From: Camillea tinctor
Taxonomy: Eukaryota; Ascomycota; Sordariomycetes; Xylariales; Xylariaceae
Assembly (NCBI GenBank): GCA_022578605.1
Contig: MU394113.1
Location: 1-64,000, forward strand
DNA: 64,000 nt
Reading direction: 5' to 3'
This document shows positions 55,965-64,000 of the stretch, one piece after another. Below the pieces are notes generated by a model. That model did no database searches, had not been told where the DNA came from, and saw nothing but the letters and a program-made list of their open reading frames with translations. Each line of letters begins with the position of its first letter. Within the stretch, counting starts at the first letter, position 1. The translations under genes and the position numbers were made by a program.

Positions 55965-58900
55965 GGGGAGGGGGAGGGAATGGGGAAAAGGGGTATGCAT
56001 GATGAGGCTGAGGATGGCAAGCCCGCTCATACGATAATAACTTTCTGCATGTCTATGGAGGTGAGGTGGCTTGGAGAGGGAGTGGAGGTGGTAGTAGGAG
56101 TAGCGTGGTTCGTAAAATGATGATATCACGAGCTGTTCTAAACTCCTACTTGTTCACAAGGTTCATGGAGTGGCATGATGGAGACCATGGACGAAAAGTA
56201 ATTCTTATCCATACTAGGCTATTCACGCATGTCCCCAAGATGCCAGTGTTAAGTCGCTATGAAGCAGTCGAATCGCGGTTTTTTCTGACATGTTCTCCAT
56301 TAACCTTTCTTCTCACCACTTTAGGCATAACATTAGATAACGAGCGTGTGACATCTCGAAGCATGTTACTCTAAAGGACTGATATCACGTTGTTATGCAG
56401 TCTCCTCCTGTACCGTACGCCTCGTCTTAAGGTTGGAGAGTTGTCGTGTAGAGCGGATGCCGTCACAAGCCACTCACTCACCATCTACACGCCCGTATGG
56501 AGTCGCGTAACGTGACGGTCCCATACACTTTACAGAGGCACTTCCGCGAACGAATCATCGCGACCGATCACCACGCGATATGCCCCAGCAAGCCAGTAGG
56601 TACACCCTTTGGGCGAGCTGCAGTGCCTGCTTCTTACCCAGATAGTTCACCTAATTACATTTCCTTATGTCTCCCGGTTTCGATACGCCGCGCTCCGAGT
56701 GGTTGGGCCTGAGAAGTGGCCCCGGCGCGCGGATCACGCATCATTTCTCCCATCGGGAAGAGGAGACTGTGGAACGACGCGAAAATCCATCGCCAAGAGG
56801 ATGGATTTACAGGTACGTAGGGCGAGGGCGAGGGCGATGGTGATGGTCATGATGATAGTGGTGGCTGGCATTCCTTTTCTCCCCCCATCCACCCACAGAC
56901 ATAGTCTACCTACCTAAGGTTATGCCATCAAATCCGGAGCAGGTCGCTAGCACGCTAGCGAAGTTGACCGGTTGATCTGTTCATGCAATTTGGGACATCC
57001 GAGACTTCATATTGCCAATCCCGAGCAAGCCGGGTGCTTCCCAGGCTCATCTCTGTCTGTTTGTCTTGACATTTCTCGAGGAAGAGAGAGGTTTATGCTA
57101 CCTGGATCCGAATAGATAGGACAGGTAGGACAACGTAGGGTGCCTGCGTTGGCGTGTAATGTAGCGTAGAGCCTCACCGACTCTTTCGTCCCGCCCACCG
57201 CAGAGGCTAGTTAATGTAGATGGATCCTCCTGCCAGGTACGCACGCGCTGGTCGTGATTTGTTTCATTTGATCGATAGATGGAACCAGGAACGACCGAAA
57301 GAAAGCCACCGAACCCGTCCACCTGGCAGCAGATTCTCATGCATCGCACTTTTGCAAGGCTGGTAGTGATAGGTGGTAGTGGTAATAATGTGCTTCTGGA
57401 AGCTGGAATACGCGACCTGCCTACATGACAAGTGCGTGGATCAGAGCGAGCTCGGACCGGTCTTCTCACCCAAGGCAAACGGGGCATATATCATTGGTGT
57501 AGTAGCTATATAGGAGCTGTTGTTGGGCACCTACAATAATTAGACGTCGTTGATCGAGTAGGGTAGCACGTCGACAATCCTTGTTGAACATGCTGTAATA
57601 AAATATACACTACATAGTCGGGTCCTTGCACGTAACACGGCGGGGACCCTTGACTTGATTTCCGATAGGTTGAAGGTGAAAGGGGGACAACATCGAGTGC
57701 GAATATACGTTACCCAAGTAGCGGCAATATTGTTCTCTTTTTCTCCCTTACGGAGGCAAGCTGTGAGTGAGCGTTAGACATGGGACAAATGAGGGTAACA
57801 GAGTATAGTATAGCGTGTAGGTATGATGTTGATAACCCCGCGGGTTTGTCACGACCCTGCGATGGAACTCGAAGGCAGTTGTGATTCTACGCATCGTGCA
57901 TCGCTGATGTGACATCGTAGACATCTTGACGGCTGGGCGACCCGGACTAAACCGTCCCACGGTACGGTCGAGCATATGCTAGACGTATTACGGTTTAGGA
58001 CCAGACGTTTGGGGACGTAGAGGCATGTTAGCCGGAGCGAGCGACTTCGATAGTTTCGTCCTGGCCACAGCCAAGCCCTTCTAGCGTCCAAGCACATTAG
58101 TTGAACGTAGAAGAAAATCTCTACGCATGTAAATCAGAAACCAGGCTTCCGGATCATCCATCTGGTTGTCGAGACAGGGGGCATCGTCAGCATCGTTAAA
58201 GAATAATAGTAATAACAATATGGACTATAAATGGGAAATGAGATAAGTAAATCTCTTTGCACATGTCAATGTATCTATCTGCTTCCTTGCATTGTATCTA
58301 ATACACTAGGTAGTGTATGTGAGTAGGTTAGGTTGTCTATGAAACATCACCATCGCTGCAGGAATGTCAATAAGTGTATGTACGTACGTATGCTGTCTTA
58401 GGTATTTTTAACTCTCAGACATTCATCTCATTCTCTCTTACATATTCACGTCAACCGAAACCCTGTCTTTTCACTTTCGCTAGTAATGAGGGTGTTCCAA
58501 ACTGGATTTGAAAAGTGCCACAACAGCGTGATTTTGAGATCACTTACATGGGCTTGTGCGCGCGGGCACGGCCTTTCGCATCGTAGCGAAATCGAATCGA
58601 TGGCTTGATGCGTCGATGCCCTCGATGCCTTTTCCCTTCTTGAGTTACATAGATCTCTAAAATGAGTAATCACTCCTTGAGGGCGGTCAGAGAGATCTGG
58701 CCCTTTCTTAGAGATCGGTGATATGCGCGGGGATTTCAGCAAGGAAAAAAGAGGGTTTTGATCACATCACAAAGGGCGCATTGATAGGGAGATCCTCGTT
58801 CGTCCAATAAGACAAGTTGATTCTCTTTTTTTTTTTTTTCGGTCAGTGTGAGGATAATGGTCTGTTCTCGTTTCTGTGAAGGAGGTGGTGCGACAGCGAG

Positions 58901-61267
58901 AAGCGCGAACAACTTCGACTTTTCCCTCCATCATTTCAGATGCATGATGCAACCTGATGCAGGTCGACGATTCAGGCGCTTGTATGCGCGGGTACGATTT
59001 GGTTACATACAACGGCGTCGACACCTGCAATGGACCGGATGAACACCTGCGCCTATTAGGGGCTTCCGAGGAGAGGGATACGTCCATACATACATGCATA
59101 TAGGAGGTATGTAGGTACCTACATAATACGTACATATATGAACGAGACCTCATGTGACTACCTAGTAGGTTTAAGTAGGTAGTATATCAAAATGTAGTAT
59201 AGGTTTGCAACCTACATATTAGTAGACGCCGCTCTACATTTTATCATGAACCAATCAGGAGGCGCAGAGCTGGTGTACATGCTTGATAAGTCATGATGGG
59301 CTATAATATTGCCAACAAACTGACTCGACACAACTAACCCTGATTATAATTATAATTATTATCATTATATCCCACTTTTTGTTTCCCTATCTAGTTGTAC
59401 CTCGTTATTATGTTCTAACCCACGAACGTTAGAGAATTAGGTGGCGTCGTGAGATTGGTTTGACTACCTATCTAGGGTATACATAGGTATACTATGTAGT
59501 GTAGCTTGCTATGCGCCATGCGACTTCAGGGATAGGGATCTTTTCAGGGGTAAAGTCGAAGTTGGATTAGTGCAGAGACGAGACATGCGTTCCCTTTCTT
59601 CCACAATATTTACTATTGCACACAATGAGATAGCATCGAGACAATTCTATTTGAGCATTTTAGTAAGCTTAGACATATATCTTCGTAATAGAAGGGGAAA
59701 CGACATAATCCTGAAAAAAGGGCTATGCCGTTGAATTGCCGCTTTCTCCCCTTCTCACGATCCGACCAGGAAACGAAATCTTCCGGGTCGGGTGGGTTGG
59801 GAAGGGTGGTCAGCAAATGCAGGTACAAGTTCTGTGTGTGCGCGAATACTCACACGTGCTGCTGCAGGTGTTTTAGAATGCAACGAAGAAAAAAGAGAAT
59901 CAAATAACCTACACACTTCATACTCACTAATAAGAATTGAGACAGAGTTGGGGGAAATATCACGGACTTATGTCTTGTCTCAAAGCTGACCCCTTCCGCA
60001 CATAGGTAAGTTAAGTATGTATTATGTACGCAATATCAGATCATGAAGATACAGCTACATACTACATATATTTGAAGTTGTGTGTATTATTAGTATCGTT
60101 GTTACATTTTCTGGGTCATGGGCTATGTATGTCTGATACCGTACATTGCTACACTAGAGGTAGCTAGGTTAAGTGTATAGGCAGGTTAGGTACACACATA
60201 TATAATTTCTATACACTTACACTCAATTATCACAATATTTCAGTACATGGTATGCCTGGGCAAGTAGATCTGGGGAACCCCTTGGCGGCTATCCCGTAGT
60301 AGCGTAGGCAGGGGAGGGAACAGTTGCCTAAGAAGGAAAGGAACAGGAAAAAAGAGAGAAGAAAAGAAAAAGCTAGTGAAATTGTTAATTAACCTTCTAG
60401 ACGCGTCTTACCAAATAGTAGACAATAGACCGAGTAGTAATAAAAAGTCATGTATATTGATAAACCTTTTATGGTGTAGGTTATGTATAAGCGGTATACC
60501 TAGTTGACCTTACCACCTAGGTGCTGATTCCATGGCAAGTACAGCTGTAAAGGGAATGTATAGTATAGGTTACTAAATTGTTGTGCGACCCGAGGTAAAT
60601 GCCGAGTGATAAGTTCAGAGCCACGTTATGTGGTGACCGGGCAAATGCAGGGTTTTCAATTAACTTGCTACGCGCTACTGCTGCATACCGGAAGGTTAGC
60701 TGGTCGCGTCTAGCGTACACAGGTAGGTTTTAGGGGACTGTAGCCACTAAAAATGAGCTTTTGGGCGGGTGAGCGGGAGAGAACCGATCTATTGGTACCC
60801 CGTAGCACCAATAGCAATGAAGCAAGGTACCTTAAGAATGGTATTATGTATGTAATGGTACTTCTCTAACTTTGCTCAGAGCGGGTCCCATTTTTTCTTT
60901 TTATTAATTTTTTTTTCTTTCAGAAGGATGTGAAAGAATATAGCTACACTAGAAAAAAGAGAGAGAGAAAAGAAAAAGAAGATTTTCTGTCTTGCTGCAT
61001 TCTTTGAGTTCTTGGCTTTGGATTTAGCTAACCTCTAAAATAGAAGGGAAGGGGTTTGCACATGCTGAACCTAAAGAAGTAATACTGTCGTGCGATATAT
61101 TCTTTTGGTCAATTACCGACCTAAACTTTAATGAGCAGAAATTATTGGGAAGGGACTTGAACTTAACCCAAGTTTAGAAAAAAAAAGTTAAGAGGGAAAG
61201 AAAGACATCCCCGAAGTACTGCGACACCACCTTAAACTAAACTCAAAACCCACTCTTGTCAATCTTT

Positions 61268-61290
61268 CTAAACTAAACTAAACTAAACTA
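61268..61290 (+). repeat. (CTAAA)n short tandem repeat
   Basis: Four to five copies of the pentamer CTAAA upstream of the Ser/Pro-rich gene. Confidence 0.8.
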
Positions 61291-61510
61291 CTACCTTAAC
61301 TTTTTTCTCATTATTACCGAAACTAACCTTCTTCCCCCCTTTACCTTTTACAACAACAAGCGTTCCAGCACCTATTCTGGTAGTGGTGCTCTGAACATAA
61401 TGCACTTCAATTCGTATTAATCCCTAATAAGTGTATCATTCGTTTCGCGTTTTTAAAAATTTGGTGATTTCTTTTTCTTTCCCAATTTTTTTCTTTCTTG
61501 TTTTGGGTTG

Positions 61511-61647
61511 GAGAGAGTAGAGAGAGAGAGAGGACGAGGGAAGTGCCCAAAAAAAAGGAAAGGAGAAGGAAAAGGAAGAAAGAAAGAGAAACGAAAGAAG
61601 AGGCAGAAGAAGAAGAAGAAAAAGAAGGAAGAGGAAGAGAAGAAGAT
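61511..61647 (+). repeat. Purine-rich (GA/GAA) low-complexity tract
   Basis: About 135 nt of almost only A and G on the plus strand. Overlapping Lys/Glu-rich frames here and Phe-rich frames on the other strand are artefacts of this composition. Confidence 0.8.
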
Positions 61648-62120
61648 ATTGATATTAATCAATATTTTCAATTCTCTCTCTCCCTGTTCCTATCCCTCAC
61701 TTACACACCCCTCTAACTACTACACACTTATACACCAATGACTACAGTTACGATTTCACTCTGTTTCTTCTACGTTTCTAACCTAGACTGGTCGGGTCTT
61801 GCTGCCGGGGAATACAAGGTGTAAAAGGTGTCAGATGAAGGTTGACACGGGGAGGAGGATCATCATCATATCACCAAGCCGCCCGCAATCTGTCTGATCG
61901 TCCTATATTGTCTTAACTTGTTGGGCCTTGTCACTCGCCACTGGTCACCCATCACCTGTCAGCCGTTGGGTGGTTTATTATATTTCTCGATATTATTGTG
62001 TGCCTCGTATGGCATTACCGGTATTCCTGCTGTCACACCCTGTCCGTCCGACCTAAGTCCAGCCCAATTCCCAGCCCGCTCGACTAGCATACAGCCTGCT
62101 TCGACCGATCGACGCGAGCC

Positions 62121-64000
62121 ATGCATTCCTCGGAACACAGTCGAAGGAGCCAGGGTCAACGGCGCCGGCCAGACCTCAACATAAATACATCATCTACTGT
62201 TGGCAGGGGAGGTCGTGATTCCGTGCCCTCGACTCCCCCCACGAGAAAACCCCCCGTTCCTTCGAAGGGACCGCCTCCTGTCTCAAGCCGTGGCATCAGA
62301 GTGCCCTCTTCGGCCACCTCTGCCGGTCCCTCCCACTCCACCCCCAGCTCGGAGAAGTCCTTCCTCGACAACGATTCGCCTGTCGACCCCAAGGACGTCG
62401 ATACCGAACTCCCTCGCGGCAAGTTCATGAGGGACTCGCACGATCTCTCCCTGCCCTCTCGACAGTTCACCCGTGATTCCCTCGTCACTAATATGCTAAA
62501 CTCTCTCGACCAATTCTCGCTATCGCAGATCAACACACCACTGGGCAACTCGTTCCACGACGACGACGACGATCGTTACGGCACACTGAGGGGTGACTAC
62601 TACACGCGGTCGATGTCGAGTGCCCCTCGTCCCGGGGCGATGTTTAGTAGCCCGGGCAATGGCAGCGGCCCGAACCACGGACACGCACACGGGCCTGGCC
62701 ACGGATACAGCTACAGCTCTGACTTTGACGATAATGCAAGTAAGACGTCTGACCAGTTTTCGAGGGGTCGCCGTAGCAACAGTAGCTCGGGATTCCAGTC
62801 TGGCCTGGTCAGAATCAACAGTTTGCGTGAGCGGAGCCACCCAGGCGCATCTGGCATGCGGGCCCTCCATTCCCGAGGGGGCAAGACGAGCAAGAGCAGT
62901 AGCACCAACAGCATCGATACCGGGGGTTACGCACAAGTCTTGAATACGCAGCGGTGGGCACATGGCATAGGAGGTAGGTCATCAAGCCTTGACTACGGAC
63001 AACGATCCGTCGATTCCTCATCTGCTTGGAGGAACGAGTTCTCCAACACATTCTTAGTCGACGAATACGAGGCAGCCCCAACACCCACCATTCCTGGAGG
63101 TCCCCGTCGCCCAGCACAGCCGCCTACGAGTCCGGTACCCCCGCCTCCGCCTCCCCCTGATCTCGATCCGAAGACGCCCGATCGTAAAAAGGGCACCAAG
63201 TCCAGGTCTGGGACCACCAAGTCCACCCCCGCTAGATATAACGGCGCGCGCGACGTACCTCCTCTACCGCCCACGCCGGACATAGATGCCGCTCCCGCAC
63301 CCCATATTGGTTATGAGAAGACGAAAGAAGCCATGCTCGATAACCCAGCTCCAGCAGCCCAGACGAAGGAGAAGCCAGGTTTCTTCAGCAGACTCTTTGG
63401 TACGGCCCGGAGTTCGATCGTCCCCGTCGAGCCCAGCCCGGCACCGGCCCCGTCTCCTGCTGAAACAACCGAGCGCGCAGGGACTAAGAGCCCTCACATT
63501 GCATCCCAAATGAAGGCCCAGTCTGCTCAGTCCGCCCCGCCCTCTCGAGACGACACACATCCACCCGCACCACATCACGTCATACAAAAGAAGTCGTCGT
63601 TCTTCCGGAGAAGGAAAAAGTCGGTGGCTGAACCGCCGCCTCCTCCACCACCTGTCCCACCCGTGGAAACCACCCAGCCCAAAGAGGAGCCTGAAGGCGA
63701 ACCAACCCGGCAGCCAAGTGTCAGTAGTTTACGTCAGATTATGAATCCCTATCTTAAGAACAGTGCTTCCCCTACACCGGGTGCGCTTCTGTCACCACGA
63801 CGAGGGAGCGCGCAAGCTTATGACGGCGAATCACAGGACGAAGAAGCAAAGAGGAAAGCCCGTGGTTTCTCTCCCGAGTACGACCCGAGCCCTAGTGCCA
63901 CGATCCGCACCGTGAAGTCGACGTCGGCACTCAAGAGTCACAGTTCCTTCCACGCCCAGCGCAGAGGCCCGCTAGAGAGCCCATTGCGCGAGACCCTCGA
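62121..64000 (+). CDS. Large Ser/Pro-rich protein, N-terminal part (runs off the window)
   Basis: Open without a stop from the ATG at 62121 to the window end, at least 626 residues in one exon. I do not recognise the family with certainty. The sequence looks disordered and regulatory: it starts MHSSEHSRRSQGQRRRPDLN and has proline-rich SH3- or profilin-like ligands (TPPTRKPPVPSKGPPPV, SPVPPPPPPPDLD, AEPPPPPPPVPPV). It also has two similar basic-aromatic motifs, KEKPGFFSRLFG and KKSSFFRRRKKS, that could bind membrane or be phosphorylated, and many SP/TP sites. A conserved-looking stretch is PRGKFMRDSHDLSLPSRQF and TRDSLVTNMLNSLDQFS. It is probably a polarity, cytoskeleton or signalling scaffold whose globular domain lies beyond the window; that is inference. 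Confidence 0.8.
   Translation, partial: MHSSEHSRRSQGQRRRPDLNINTSSTVGRGGRDSVPSTPPTRKPPVPSKGPPPVSSRGIRVPSSATSAGPSHSTPSSEKSFLDNDSPVDPKDVDTELPRGKFMRDSHDLSLPSRQFTRDSLVTNMLNSLDQFSLSQINTPLGNSFHDDDDDRYGTLRGDYYTRSMSSAPRPGAMFSSPGNGSGPNHGHAHGPGHGYSYSSDFDDNASKTSDQFSRGRRSNSSSGFQSGLVRINSLRERSHPGASGMRALHSRGGKTSKSSSTNSIDTGGYAQVLNTQRWAHGIGGRSSSLDYGQRSVDSSSAWRNEFSNTFLVDEYEAAPTPTIPGGPRRPAQPPTSPVPPPPPPPDLDPKTPDRKKGTKSRSGTTKSTPARYNGARDVPPLPPTPDIDAAPAPHIGYEKTKEAMLDNPAPAAQTKEKPGFFSRLFGTARSSIVPVEPSPAPAPSPAETTERAGTKSPHIASQMKAQSAQSAPPSRDDTHPPAPHHVIQKKSSFFRRRKKSVAEPPPPPPPVPPVETTQPKEEPEGEPTRQPSVSSLRQIMNPYLKNSASPTPGALLSPRRGSAQAYDGESQDEEAKRKARGFSPEYDPSPSATIRTVKSTSALKSHSSFHAQRRGPLESPLRETL

Larger units (their letters stand above)
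55965..62120. other. 6.2-kb region without recognisable genes
   Basis: Numerous short frames occur on both strands but none has a recognisable domain, a clear exon partner or sustained coding composition. The right part holds a (CTAAA)n tract, a purine-rich stretch and pyrimidine-rich sequence near 62121, typical of a long fungal 5' UTR and promoter. An ACCTAGGT palindrome lies at 60515-60522. Confidence 0.45.

Noticed and set aside
61453..61741. Lys/Glu-rich and Phe-rich frames near 61.5 kb
   Set aside because: Produced by the purine-rich low-complexity tract.

Overview
The window is a piece of chromosome from a filamentous ascomycete (Pezizomycotina, probably Sordariomycetes). The reasons are short 45-155 nt spliceosomal introns in most genes, fungal-specific families (subgroup-C-type GH18 chitinase, LysM/hevein-type chitin-binding protein, 2EXR, Hva1-TUDOR, GPI cell-wall protein, TPR and caspase-like remnants), and a very AT-rich block at the left end that looks mutated by repeat-induced point mutation (RIP). 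I made 16 intact gene calls, one of which runs off the right edge, plus four relics or broken genes. Exon borders were derived by hand from reading frames and GT/GC...AG signals; summed exon lengths are multiples of three in every complete model.

Layout. 1-2255: AT-rich, gene-free, RIP-like. 2723-13323: a tight five-gene block (acyl-CoA ligase, group II PLP decarboxylase, SAM methyltransferase, alpha/beta hydrolase, MFS exporter) in alternating orientation, so that two pairs share bidirectional promoters. It looks like a small-metabolite cluster with no PKS, NRPS or terpene-synthase core. A possible Zn2Cys6 regulator relic lies beyond it at 15.6-16.0 kb. 16992-20850: a Hva1-TUDOR protein, a 2EXR protein, and remnants of TPR and caspase-domain genes. 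21582-26828: a broken fatty-acid-desaturase-like gene, an SDR, a mitochondrial enoyl-CoA hydratase (methylglutaconyl-CoA hydratase type) and a small ankyrin protein. 29369-31396: a secreted intronless M6 metalloprotease.

31783-40726 is the most interesting part. It holds a secreted LysM protein with six chitin-binding modules, a small intracellular-type protein of unknown function, and a divergent 1549-residue secreted protein that joins a NucA/NucB-like nuclease motif to chitin-binding modules and a GH18 chitinase. The set resembles a cell-wall-penetrating nuclease system, conceptually like yeast zymocin, with a candidate cytosolic immunity protein. This is inference.

43837-46077: a mucin-like GPI cell-wall protein with internal repeats. 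46.1-51.8 kb: gene-poor. 51791-53761: a three-exon gene of unknown function. 55271-55964: a DUF2237 protein. 56.0-62.1 kb: gene-free, ending in purine-rich sequence in front of a large Ser/Pro-rich protein (62121 onward) that continues past the right edge. Palindromic ACCTAGGT octamers and two pairs of inverted dispersed repeats are scattered through the noncoding DNA.
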